Shown here piece by piece: positions 51,344-59,777 of a DNA stretch of 64,000 nt. This DNA is from JACMLD01 sp047602295 (GTDB lineage: Bacteria > Bacteroidota > Bacteroidia > Chitinophagales > Chitinophagaceae). The position numbers and the translations under genes are program-made. The notes under the pieces were generated by a model. The model was not told the DNA's origin. It was given only the letters and a program-made list of their open reading frames with translations, and did no database searches. Each line of letters begins with the position of its first letter. The stretch's first letter is position 1. The stretch lies in NCBI GenBank assembly GCA_047602295.1, contig JASGHP010000001.1, positions 5,952,001-6,016,000 of the forward strand. The letters run 5' to 3'.

Positions 51344-51973
51344 TTATTGGCATTGTGCCAATTTATCTTCTGCCTGCTTTTGCCCCCAGGTTGGATACAA
51401 TGGTTTTGGCTGTGCAGCCTTAAATAAGGCTACTGCTTTTTCAAACACTGGCTTTGCTTTGTCTTTACCGCCTCCAAATTGTACAGGAGTACCAAACAAA
51501 CTTTCGCCTTGCAAATAATACAAACGTGGATTATTTGGATCAAGTTTTAAACCTTCCTGCAAAGCAGCCGCCGCTTTTGCACCATAAGATTGCCAGCGTG
51601 TTTGAGGATCTACTACCATTTGCTGTGTGTTCATCATATTTTCTACAGCATAGAGCTCTGCATTTTTTTCAATAGCTTCTGCCTTTGTTAAGTACTTGGC
51701 AATCTGTATTGCATTGCCATCTTTGTCTTTTACATCGGGCCTCCAGCCAATCCATGTTTGCGCAAGCGCTGCATAATAATAAGGCAGCCACTGTGTTTTT
51801 TCTGCATCACCCACCCTTTCAAAAGCAGCAGCTACATCCTGCAAATCGGCTACAGACTTGGCAGCATCCAATGCAGCTATATTTTTTTGCATCACCGCAG
51901 TATACTTATCGCTTTGTGCAAATCCTGTTATTGCCATTGCACATACAAGAAAAGAGAGCATCAACGTCTTCAT
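51344..51973 (-). CDS. Exported TPR-like protein
   Basis: 209 residues, signal peptide (MKTLMLSFLVCAMAITGFAQ). Mature part is helical with tetratricopeptide-like repeats (KYTAVMQKNIAALDAAKSVADLQDVAAAFERVGDAEKTQWLPYYYAALAQTWIG, LQEGLKLDPNNPRLYYLQGESLFG, AVALFKAAQPKPLYPTWGQKQAEDKLAQC). Periplasmic, possibly scaffolding for the adjacent TonB-dependent receptor; unknown otherwise. Confidence 0.75.
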   Translation of the reverse strand: MKTLMLSFLVCAMAITGFAQSDKYTAVMQKNIAALDAAKSVADLQDVAAAFERVGDAEKTQWLPYYYAALAQTWIGWRPDVKDKDGNAIQIAKYLTKAEAIEKNAELYAVENMMNTQQMVVDPQTRWQSYGAKAAAALQEGLKLDPNNPRLYYLQGESLFGTPVQFGGGKDKAKPVFEKAVALFKAAQPKPLYPTWGQKQAEDKLAQCQ

Positions 51974-52022
51974 ACTTTATAATTTTTAAAAATGATGAAT
52001 GATATTTTATGAACCTGTTATT

Positions 52023-54266
52023 TTATAAATTATTATTAATTGCATCCTGAGACCTGTCTACACCCCAACTAATAAAGCAACCAATAAAATAAAAGCGATT
52101 GGCCGGCGGTGTTATGGGTTGTTTTACCATGCCACTGTAAGAATAGTTGTAACCATACACAGGATTATACCCAAGTATATTGCTTACACTCGCAAACCAC
52201 ACAATGAACGATTTAGCATTTGTCTTGCCCACTGAAGGCACATACTCCATACTAAAATTGAGGCTGTGGTAATCTTTGGTTTTTCCTTCGTCTGCTATGT
52301 AATATTTATTGCTATTATTGATCATGAAATTGTAATACGGTCTTCCGGTTGCATAACTATATGTAAAGTTGAACCCGGTTTTCATTTTCGTGAAAAACCT
52401 TTTCATTACCAGCGATGCAGTATGAGTAGCTGCAAAATTTGGTCTTAATGATTCTGTATAATTTAAATAATTGCGTTTTGTATCCAGGTAAGAATAACTG
52501 ATCCAGTAATCAAAATCTTTTATTGATTTTTTATCGCGCCAGAATAGTTCAAACCCTCTTGCATAACCATCACCACTGTTATTGTAAGTAGAGTAATAAT
52601 AGTTAAACGGAACTGTTTTTACCAAATCGTGATATAGCTTGTAATACGCTTCTACCCGAAACACCCTGTCTTTATTCATCTTTTGGTAGTTGACTATATA
52701 ATGCGTAGCTCTTGTATAGCCAAGGTTGGTAGTGTAAAACAATTGCGTATTCTCTGGCTTCTGGTAAAATTCACCATAAGCAACAGATACCTGTCCGTCT
52801 TCACCAGTTTTATACGCCAGTGAGAGACGTGGCGCCAGGTCTGCTTTATTAATAACAGAAGAATGCTCTGCCCTTAGCCCAATTTTCGCTGCCAGCGCAT
52901 TGGTGATGAAAATATCAGATTCTGCAAATGCAGCAACATAACCATCCGATAGTTTGTGCAAAGTATCGTTGTAAACTGTGGTATTGTATGCATACTGGTA
53001 TTCTGCCCCAAAACGCAAAGCGCTAATACCACCCAGCTTCTTCTCAAACACCGCTTTTGCCTGTGCCAGATCCTGGCGGCTTACCACTGTAGCATTTTTC
53101 GTTTGCATCCAGTAAGTATTGTAATCAAATAATTTCTGCTGGTTATTAGCATCCTGTACTTGCAAAATAATATTGTCCCTGTTGGTGCTATAGCCACCTC
53201 CCAAATTCATCTTCCAGTTTTTGCCCAGGTATTCCTTCCAACTAATATTATTATACCAGTTGCTGTTTCTTAAATTGAAAGCATCTTTTAAATAACTGCT
53301 GTCTATATCGGGCCTGCGCAAACCCAGTTGATTATGACCGAAACTGGTATAATATTTTATCATGCCGCCGGTTTTTGTTTTTATCCTGAAATTGGCTTCG
53401 CCCGAATGAAACTGTGGCATTTTAAAATAATCAGGCGTTTGCTTTATTGCTTTAAAATAAAGCCCCACATTGGTATAGCCATAGTTAATGCCCCAGGATG
53501 ATTTTTTATCTTTTGCCAATTGCTGCGTACCTATACCCACAAACAATGGAGAAAGCGATGCATCCACTTCTGATTTCTCCGGCAAATCAATAGATTCTAA
53601 TAATAAAACAGACGACAATGCCTGACCGTATAAAGCAGAATAACCTCCTGTGCTAAATACTGTTCCTTTAAATAAGAAAGGAGAGAACCTGCCACGCTGT
53701 GCAATGTCCGGCACGCTGGTGTTGTAAGGATTATTTACCAATGTTCCATCTATATATTGCTTGGCTTCATACCCTGCACCACCGCGTACAAACAAACCTT
53801 CCTGCTCGCCTACCTGTTGTGCACCGGGTAAAGTTTTTAGCGCAGCCGTAATATCAGCATTAGAGCCAGCTGTGGTAGCAATATCCAGCGAACTCATAAC
53901 CGCCCCTCGTTTAGAATCTCCGGCAGAAAATGAGCCTGCTGTTATGGTTACAGCTTTCAATTCATTGGGTTCTTCTTTTAAAGAAGCATCTATGCTAATG
54001 GCATCTGTGCCTATAGTAATTGCTTGTTCAAAGGGCTTATAACCTACAGAACTTATTGTAAGCAGGTGTGCGCCTTTCTCTGTTGTTTTAAAACGATAGC
54101 TGCCGGTAGAATCTGAAGTAGCGCCATCGTACGAGTCTTTTATAGCAATGCTGGCTCCAGGAACGGGGCGGCCTTTATTATCTTTTATTTTTCCCGAAAC
54201 CTGCACCTGGGCCATGGAAATGCTGCAGGTAAGGATAAGGCTAAATAGAATGGTTATCTTTCTCAC
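52023..54266 (-). CDS. TonB-dependent receptor with carboxypeptidase-regulatory-like domain
   Basis: 747 residues. GTG at 54266 gives a good signal peptide (MRKITILFSLILTCSISMAQ); a TTG at 54287 is alternative. Residues 22-100 form a CarboxypepD_reg-like domain (VSGKIKDNKGRPVPGASIAIKDSYDGATSDSTGSYRF), then a plug domain (SSLDIATTAGSNADITAALKTLPGAQQVGEQEGLFVRGGAGYEAKQYIDGTLVNNPYN), and a beta-barrel ending. No SusD-like gene follows. It imports an unknown ligand across the outer membrane using TonB energy. Proximity to the TPR protein suggests a linked unit. Confidence 0.9.
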   Translation of the reverse strand: MRKITILFSLILTCSISMAQVQVSGKIKDNKGRPVPGASIAIKDSYDGATSDSTGSYRFKTTEKGAHLLTISSVGYKPFEQAITIGTDAISIDASLKEEPNELKAVTITAGSFSAGDSKRGAVMSSLDIATTAGSNADITAALKTLPGAQQVGEQEGLFVRGGAGYEAKQYIDGTLVNNPYNTSVPDIAQRGRFSPFLFKGTVFSTGGYSALYGQALSSVLLLESIDLPEKSEVDASLSPLFVGIGTQQLAKDKKSSWGINYGYTNVGLYFKAIKQTPDYFKMPQFHSGEANFRIKTKTGGMIKYYTSFGHNQLGLRRPDIDSSYLKDAFNLRNSNWYNNISWKEYLGKNWKMNLGGGYSTNRDNIILQVQDANNQQKLFDYNTYWMQTKNATVVSRQDLAQAKAVFEKKLGGISALRFGAEYQYAYNTTVYNDTLHKLSDGYVAAFAESDIFITNALAAKIGLRAEHSSVINKADLAPRLSLAYKTGEDGQVSVAYGEFYQKPENTQLFYTTNLGYTRATHYIVNYQKMNKDRVFRVEAYYKLYHDLVKTVPFNYYYSTYNNSGDGYARGFELFWRDKKSIKDFDYWISYSYLDTKRNYLNYTESLRPNFAATHTASLVMKRFFTKMKTGFNFTYSYATGRPYYNFMINNSNKYYIADEGKTKDYHSLNFSMEYVPSVGKTNAKSFIVWFASVSNILGYNPVYGYNYSYSGMVKQPITPPANRFYFIGCFISWGVDRSQDAINNNL

Positions 54267-54429
54267 AATAGTAAATTTGTACAACAAACATAAACTAGTT
54301 TATAATATAAACCAAATTTCGCAGACCTAAATGCCTTTATTTGGGACAAGCGGCAGAAAATAGCCTGGCTTTGCTTGTGTCACTCACTTGTACGGTAGGA
54401 AGTGTTGCAGCTGCGTTTAACGACGATTG

Positions 54430-54703
54430 GTAGCCACGGAGATACAGTCGGCGCGAAGAATGCACAGGGCAATTTTATGTTATTTGCCACTTAATCGTGT
54501 TTGAGATAACCCAATATTTGGCAAATAGCTACTTATCACTGGAGGCTCCTACAGAGCCATTTGGATCTATCTTATTCTTCCTATAACCAGAAAGCTCCGA
54601 TGGAGCTTTAAAACCATATGTCAAACGACAATAGTTAGAGGCTAGCTAAACTTCCACCACCACTAACGACTAACGACTCATGACTCACGATTTCCGTGGC
54701 TAC
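54430..54703. repeat. MITE-like element with 11-base inverted ends
   Basis: Ends GTAGCCACGGA (54430-54440) and TCCGTGGCTAC (54693-54703) are perfect inverted copies. Inside: small palindromes around CTCCTACAGAGCC and AGCTCCGATGGAGCT, and the word repeat CTAACGACTAACGACTCATG (54664-54683). No transposase is present. It could be a mobile element remnant or a repeat amplified by another mechanism. Confidence 0.5.
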
Positions 54704-54714
54704 AAAACAAAAAA

Positions 54715-54759
54715 GCCAGGCATAGACATGCCCGGCGTTGTTGATCGTACCCTTTAAAA
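54715..54759 (-). terminator. Distal tandem terminator hairpin after the third T9SS gene
   Basis: Read on the minus strand: a conserved block (reverse complement of GTTGTTGATCGTACCCTTTA), then stem GCCGGGCAT / ATGCCTGGC with loop GTCT, followed by TTTTTTG. It shares 26 bases with the terminator at 54809-54853 and keeps the same stem length, mismatch position and loop. Confidence 0.78.
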
Positions 54760-54808
54760 TAAATCGTTTGGGTTATGTTTGGAATAACAACAGTAATTTT
54801 TAAAAAGA

Positions 54809-54853
54809 GCCCCGTTTAGACAAACAGGGCGTTGTTGATCGTACCCTTTAAAA
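54809..54853 (-). terminator. Proximal tandem terminator hairpin after the third T9SS gene
   Basis: On the minus strand the conserved block starts eight bases after the stop codon, then stem GCCCTGTTT / AAACGGGGC, loop GTCT, and TCTTTTT. The stem differs from the distal copy at most positions yet still pairs, which indicates selection on structure. Confidence 0.85.
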
Positions 54854-54861
54854 CTAAACTC

Positions 54862-56205
54862 TTACTTGTTCGACTTAATAACAGATTGAACTGCGGTTTC
54901 ACTTCCGTTAGAAACCTTAATTACATACATGCCTGCGGGTACCTGAGACATAGCAATTACTTCGGTTTGGCTTGCGTATTGAACAGTATATGATTTAACT
55001 ATTTGACCATTAACATTTGCTACCTGGTAGCCGATTGTTTTACCTTGCCAGTTCTGAGGAATCGTTACACGGATATCGTTCACTACAGGATTAGGGTAAG
55101 CCAATATTTTTACCGCGTCATTTGAACTTCCTACACGTACAATCTTTACTGCAGAAGTAGTGTATTTGCCATCCATGTCTACCATTTTCAAACGATAGTA
55201 CAACACACCATTGTTACCTGAAGGAAGTTTATCGTTGTAAGCATAGTTGATAGCGATGCTGCTGTTGCCATTTGCAAAAATCATTGCAACATCAGAGTAA
55301 TCAACACCATCAAAGCTTCTTTCTATAATGAAATGGCTCGCATTTTTTTCTGAAGTAGTTGTCCATTTCAATGCAATGTTATTGCTTGCAAATACAGCGC
55401 TCCAGTTGATGATAGTTACAGGCAGTGTAGTTGTAACCGCTGCATCATAAGTAAATGTTTTAAACCACAAAGAATACATCCTGTCTGCTGCACCGCTTAC
55501 ACCTGTGCTTTTAGCACCTGTACGCAACCTGAAAGAATTAGTATTAAGAAAAGTGCTTGTAGCCATTGCTGCAGTAGCATTCGTATCAACATCAGCATAA
55601 TTTTTAACAGGGCCATCAAAACGTTTGCCTACTGTAGTAAGTAAACCGGCAACTGTTTCTTTTATATTTGAAGCTGCAAGTGCAGTGTTGCTTTCTAAAG
55701 TATAAGTCTGCAAACCATAATAAGACTGGTATTCGCTTATTTTATCACCATTGCCATCTATATCAAGACCAGTTACATCAAACTTAGTAACGTTGGTAGC
55801 TGTGTTAGTAGCTGTTTGTACAAAAGATATCTGAAACTCCATCCACCAATCAGTATTGCCTGCTGGAGAAGTGTTGTTAGAACCGTAAGTAACCTGTGGT
55901 TGAAAAGATTTTTCAAAACCAGTAGTGGTTAAATCAATAGTAACCAGTTTTACCATTGAAGAAGAACGGCCATTGATTTTTACTAAAGCGTCTGTGCCAG
56001 CTTTTACAGAAGGAAAACGGTAAACAGCGCCGTCTGCACCAGCAACACCAGACTGAAGCGTTGCATTTTTAAAAACCAACTCCTGAGCGCTTTGCGCATT
56101 AGCAGAAGAAAAAGCTGCAACCAGGAAAAAAATAGCAATACCTGCTTTCAGAATTGCTGAAGAAATGAAAGAACTTGTGTTAAAAGTGGGGTACAAATGT
56201 TTCAT
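54862..56205 (-). CDS. T9SS type A sorting domain-containing protein
   Basis: 447 residues with signal peptide (FISSAILKAGIAIFFLVAAFSSANAQ, about 13-38). The middle region of about 250 residues (ELVFKNATLQSGVAGADGAVYRFPSVKAGTDALVKINGRSSSMVKLVTIDL) is beta-rich and unrecognised. It is followed by a typical stem (TIINWSAVFASNNIALKWTTTSEKNASHFIIERSFDG) and the T9SS C-terminal sorting domain (LAYPNPVVNDIRVTIPQNWQGKTIGYQVANVNGQ ... GMYVIKVSNGSETAVQSVIKSNK). It is a secreted or surface protein. Two terminators follow the stop in tandem. Confidence 0.88.
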   Translation of the reverse strand: MKHLYPTFNTSSFISSAILKAGIAIFFLVAAFSSANAQSAQELVFKNATLQSGVAGADGAVYRFPSVKAGTDALVKINGRSSSMVKLVTIDLTTTGFEKSFQPQVTYGSNNTSPAGNTDWWMEFQISFVQTATNTATNVTKFDVTGLDIDGNGDKISEYQSYYGLQTYTLESNTALAASNIKETVAGLLTTVGKRFDGPVKNYADVDTNATAAMATSTFLNTNSFRLRTGAKSTGVSGAADRMYSLWFKTFTYDAAVTTTLPVTIINWSAVFASNNIALKWTTTSEKNASHFIIERSFDGVDYSDVAMIFANGNSSIAINYAYNDKLPSGNNGVLYYRLKMVDMDGKYTTSAVKIVRVGSSNDAVKILAYPNPVVNDIRVTIPQNWQGKTIGYQVANVNGQIVKSYTVQYASQTEVIAMSQVPAGMYVIKVSNGSETAVQSVIKSNK

Positions 56206-56521
56206 AAAGTTCGGTTAAAGGGTAAAAATTGTTGTACGGCCACAGGATTGGAAAAAGAAAATAGAGCGACTTTTCCAGGAGAATTGGAGGGGGTATAAAA
56301 AAGAAAATCAGTAAATGTTGCGAGGAGATTGGGTACGGTAAATTCAGGAGGAAGATTGGGTACTTTGCTTGCCGGTGTGTAAGTGTTTTCCGGTAACACA
56401 AAGATTAACCGTATTTTCCGAAGATGCAAGTGTTTCAAAAAAAACTTTCAATTTTTTTTTCGATGGCTTGCAACCTTCTTTCGATTAAGCGCTTAAAAAA
56501 GGCCTTGTTTGGGCACAAAAA
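56206..56521. other. Intergenic region upstream of the third T9SS gene
   Basis: About 315 bases with no gene that I can support. The stretch nearest the T9SS gene probably carries its promoter. An oligo-T/oligo-A tract around 56440-56460 precedes the atpA terminator. There is no trace of an atpG gene here. Confidence 0.45.
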
Positions 56522-56546
56522 AGCGGGCCTTTAATAAAGGCCCGCT
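56522..56546 (-). terminator. Rho-independent terminator of the atp operon
   Basis: Nearly perfect hairpin AGCGGGCCTTT-AAT-AAAGGCCCGCT, 23 bases after the atpA stop; on the minus strand TTTTTTG follows. The atp transcript therefore ends after atpA. Confidence 0.9.
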
Positions 56547-56569
56547 GGTATAAAACAATTATTCTACAA

Positions 56570-58147
56570 CTATTTATATGCCGGTGCTACATTCTTTGCC
56601 AGGTCAGTCATGCGTTTGAGGTTATCATCGCTTAGATTTCCCTTTTTAAAGTCTGCCAACACATCTGGCAATTTGGTTTCCATTTCTGTAAGGAAGTGCT
56701 CTTCAAATGCTTTTACATTTTTAACAGCCACATCCTTTAATAAACCTTGTGTTCCTAAATAAATAATAGCAACTTGTTTTTCTACACTAAACGGTGAATA
56801 TTGAGCTTGTTTCAATACTTCCACGTTGCGTGCGCCTTTATCAATTACGTTTTTGGTAGCAGCATCCAAATCACCACCAAACTTAGAGAAGGCTTCCAGC
56901 TCACGATAAAGTGCCTGGTCAAGTTTAAGTGTACCAGCTACTTTTTTCATCGACTTAATCTGCGCATTACCACCCACGCGGCTTACAGAGATACCTACGT
57001 TGATAGCCGGGCGGATACCTGCGTTGAACAAGTTACCTTCCAGGAATATCTGACCATCTGTAATAGAGATTACGTTAGTTGGAATGTATGCAGATACGTC
57101 ACCAGCCTGTGTTTCAATAATAGGCAATGCAGTTAAAGAGCCTCCACCTTTTACCAGGTGCTTGATAGAGTCTGGCAAATCATTCATCTTCTTAGCTACA
57201 TCGTCTTTTGCAATTACTTTAGCAGCTCTTTCCAGCAAACGGCTGTGCAGGTAGAATACGTCACCAGGATAAGCTTCGCGGCCTGGAGGACGACGCAACA
57301 ACAATGATACCTCACGGTATGCTACCGCTTGTTTAGAAAGGTCATCATAGATGATCAATGCCGGGCGACCAGTATCACGGAAGAACTCGCCAATAGCAGC
57401 ACCTGCGAAAGGAGCGTAGAACTGTTGAGGAGCGGGGTCAGATGCAGAAGCAGCTACAATGGTAGTATAAGCCATTGCACCGTTTTCTTCCAGTGTTTTC
57501 ATTACACCTGCAATGGTAGAAGCTTTCTGACCAATAGCAACGTATATGCAATAAACAGGCTTGCCTGCATTATAAAATTCTTTCTGGTTGATAATGGTAT
57601 CAATACAGATAGCTGTTTTACCAGTCTGGCGGTCGCCAATTACCAGCTCACGCTGACCACGGCCAATAGGAATCATAGCGTCAATAGCTTTGATACCAGT
57701 TTGCAATGGTTCTTTTACCGGCTCACGGAAAATTACACCTGGGGCTTTGCGCTCCAATGGCATTTCGTACAATTCGCCGGCTATTGGTCCTTTACCATCA
57801 ATAGGTTCACCCAACATGTTAATAACACGTCCGGAAAGACCATCGCCTACACGGATAGAAGCGATTTTGCCGGTTCTGCGAACTTTTGCACCTTCTTTAA
57901 TTTCTGCACTCTCACCCATCAATACCACACCCACATTGTCTTCTTCAAGGTTAAGTGCAATGGCTTTAACACCATTTTCAAACTCTACCAGTTCGCCTGA
58001 GCGTACATTGTTAAGACCGTATACACGGGCAATACCATCACCCACTTGCAGTACGGTACCTACTTCTTCCAATTCTGCAGCCGCATTAAAATTGCTTAGT
58101 TGCTGGCGCAGTATCGCAGATATTTCATCTGGTTTAATTTCTGCCAT
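56570..58147 (-). CDS. atpA: ATP synthase F1 subunit alpha
   Basis: 525 residues. Walker A GDRQTGKTAICIDTI, the conserved IDAMIPIGRGQRELVIG, ALIIYDDLSKQAVAYREVSLLLRRPPGREAYPGDVFYLHSRLLERAA and GGSLTALPIIETQAGDVSAYIPTNVISITDGQIFL (arginine finger region downstream). Forms the alpha3beta3 head with the beta subunit, which is encoded elsewhere. Last gene of the local unit atpB-E-F-H-A. Confidence 0.98.
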   Translation of the reverse strand: MAEIKPDEISAILRQQLSNFNAAAELEEVGTVLQVGDGIARVYGLNNVRSGELVEFENGVKAIALNLEEDNVGVVLMGESAEIKEGAKVRRTGKIASIRVGDGLSGRVINMLGEPIDGKGPIAGELYEMPLERKAPGVIFREPVKEPLQTGIKAIDAMIPIGRGQRELVIGDRQTGKTAICIDTIINQKEFYNAGKPVYCIYVAIGQKASTIAGVMKTLEENGAMAYTTIVAASASDPAPQQFYAPFAGAAIGEFFRDTGRPALIIYDDLSKQAVAYREVSLLLRRPPGREAYPGDVFYLHSRLLERAAKVIAKDDVAKKMNDLPDSIKHLVKGGGSLTALPIIETQAGDVSAYIPTNVISITDGQIFLEGNLFNAGIRPAINVGISVSRVGGNAQIKSMKKVAGTLKLDQALYRELEAFSKFGGDLDAATKNVIDKGARNVEVLKQAQYSPFSVEKQVAIIYLGTQGLLKDVAVKNVKAFEEHFLTEMETKLPDVLADFKKGNLSDDNLKRMTDLAKNVAPAYK

Positions 58148-58238
58148 TTGACTTTTTATTTATCGCCGGCTACAGCCGGAATGTTTAAAAAAATATATTG
58201 AACCTAAAAATTATGCTATTATTCAATTTTTGCCAATA

Positions 58239-58802
58239 CTAGCGTATCTGCTGAATGTAAACGTTCTGGCTGAATTGCTTCTTGATATCTCTTAAATCTC
58301 TTTCTATGCTTGCATCAACCAGGTTGTTGTTAAACTCCAGCACAAACCCTCCTATTAATTCTTCTTTTACTGAAGTTTCCAGCTCTATGTTCTGAAGGCT
58401 TGTCTCTGCTTTCAGCTTTGCAACAATAGACTGCTTCAAATCATCGCTAATGGGTGTTGCAGTAGTAAGCTTTACAGTATGAATGCCTTTCATTTCATTG
58501 TAAAGGCTAATTACGGCAGTTATTATTTCCGGAATATATTCTTCCCTTGTTTTGCCAATCAGCAATTTGTTGAAAGATGCAGTAAGCGGGCTTATATTAC
58601 CGGCAGTTATTGCATCCAGTATTTTCTGTTTTTTATCGCCACTGATGATTGGGCTGCGCAACATGCTTACAAACTCCGGGCTGCTTTTGCAAACAGCTTT
58701 CAGGTATTGCATGTCTTTATAAACAGCTTCCAATTGTTGCTGTTCAGTGGCTAAATCAACCAAACTTTTTGCGTACCTGCCTGCTAAACGTGGATTGGGC
58801 AT
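58239..58802 (-). CDS. atpH: ATP synthase F1 subunit delta (OSCP)
   Basis: 187 residues. MPNPRLAGRYAKSLVDLATEQQQLEAVYKDMQYLKAVCKSSPEFVSMLRSPIISGDKKQKILDAITAGNISPLTASFNKLLIGK is the delta/OSCP N-terminal helical domain; the C-terminus (EELIGGFVLEFNNNLVDASIERDLRDIKKQFSQN) is the conserved stalk-binding part. ATG at 58802 is used rather than the upstream in-frame ATG at 58850, which lies inside the word-repeat tract. Connects F1 to the b subunit stalk. Confidence 0.95.
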   Translation of the reverse strand: MPNPRLAGRYAKSLVDLATEQQQLEAVYKDMQYLKAVCKSSPEFVSMLRSPIISGDKKQKILDAITAGNISPLTASFNKLLIGKTREEYIPEIITAVISLYNEMKGIHTVKLTTATPISDDLKQSIVAKLKAETSLQNIELETSVKEELIGGFVLEFNNNLVDASIERDLRDIKKQFSQNVYIQQIR

Positions 58803-58884
58803 ATTTAAAATTTGAAAATGTGGAAGTGTGGAAATGTGAAAATTCTTCAATTAGCACATTCATCACATTTGTCACATTAGCACA
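58803..58884. repeat. Degenerate inverted word repeat inside the atp operon
   Basis: The 82-base gap between atpF and atpH is composed of the tract AATGTGGAAGTGTGGAAATG...AAAATTCTTCAATTAGCACA...CATCACATTTGTCACATT. It shares AATGTGAAAATTCTTC and the CACATTCATCACATTT words with the MFS-uppP element at 5592-5720. It can form a hairpin in the mRNA between two subunit genes. Confidence 0.75.
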
Positions 58885-59379
58885 TTAGTTAAGTTTTACT
58901 CCGTTGGCTAAATCCTGAATGTATTTTTCCTGTGCTGTTTTATCGCCCAGTTCCCTGCGCAATACTTTTTCAGACACTTCAATTACCAGGTTACCCACCT
59001 GATTTTTAAGATCTGTAACGGCAGCCATTTTCTGCTGGTTGATGGCAGCCTGTGCGTCTGCAACAATACGATCGTACTCTGCTTTTGCTCTATCTTTTGC
59101 ATCAGCCACCATTTTATCAGCAGTGTCTTTTGCATCTTTTATTAGAGCAGCTCTTTCTTCACGTGCTTTTACCAGCAATGCTTCGTTATCGCTTTTCAGC
59201 TGTTGCATTTCTGCCTTTACTTTCTCTGCAGTTGCTAAAGAATCAGCAATTGATTTTTCCCTGTCTGCAAGACCTTTTACAATGGCTGGCCATGCAAATT
59301 TTGCAAGGATAAAAAACACTACCAAAAAAGCAACCAGTGTCCAGATTAATAACCCAAATTCGGGGAGCAATAATTTCAT
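58885..59379 (-). CDS. atpF: ATP synthase F0 subunit b
   Basis: 164 residues. One membrane helix near the N-terminus (FGLLIWTLVAFLVVFFILAKFAWPAIV) followed by a long charged coiled coil (REKSIADSLATAEKVKAEMQQLKSDNEALLVKAREERAALIKDAKDTADKMVADAKDRAKAEYDRIVADAQAAINQQK). It forms the peripheral stalk linking the a/c ring stator to F1. Normal size. Confidence 0.95.
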   Translation of the reverse strand: MKLLLPEFGLLIWTLVAFLVVFFILAKFAWPAIVKGLADREKSIADSLATAEKVKAEMQQLKSDNEALLVKAREERAALIKDAKDTADKMVADAKDRAKAEYDRIVADAQAAINQQKMAAVTDLKNQVGNLVIEVSEKVLRRELGDKTAQEKYIQDLANGVKLN

Positions 59380-59491
59380 AACCTAATTATGTTTGAACGT
59401 TTTTATATCTCTCGTAAACAAAACCGCCAGGTTGATAATAAACTGCATCCTCCGCCCTTTGCATTGGATGCAGTTTTAAGTTTTACAATGA

Positions 59492-59737
59492 TTAGAAGAT
59501 CATTGCAAGGAAACCTACGATGATTGCAAACAGTGCAGCACCTTCTACAAGCGCCGCTGTAAGAATCATGTTAGCCCTGATGTCGTTAGCAGCTTCTGGC
59601 TGACGTGCGATACCTTCTACCGCACCTTTACCAATTTGGCCAATACCAATACCGGCACCTACAGCAGCAAGTCCTGCGCCTACTGCACCACCTGCATTAG
59701 CTACTGGTGAGCTCAGAAGAATAGTCATTAAATCCAT
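59492..59737 (-). CDS. atpE: ATP synthase F0 subunit c
   Basis: 81 residues. Two helices: ANAGGAVGAGLAAVGAGIGIGQIGKGAVEGIARQPEA, then ANMILTAALVEGAALFAIIVGFLAMIF carrying the proton-binding glutamate in LVEGAALF. The RQPEA loop contacts F1. Start at ATG 59737, with a second ATG three codons later. Confidence 0.96.
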   Translation of the reverse strand: MDLMTILLSSPVANAGGAVGAGLAAVGAGIGIGQIGKGAVEGIARQPEAANDIRANMILTAALVEGAALFAIIVGFLAMIF

Positions 59738-59777
59738 AATTGTTGACTTTATATTTGATGAATAAAAAACAAAATTC

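Noticed and set aside
54715..54853. Riboswitch or plus-strand structured RNA
   Set aside because: The stems are followed by T-runs only on the minus strand and lie just after a minus-strand stop codon, so terminators are the simpler reading; the conserved lead-in keeps the case of interest.
56206..56569. Remnant of atpG after atpA
   Set aside because: No gamma-subunit-like residues can be read in any frame in the gap.
57329..58000. Long plus-strand open frame (223 codons) opposite atpA
   Set aside because: It is antisense to the well-conserved atpA, with no recognisable domain, and arises from codon bias on the opposite strand.
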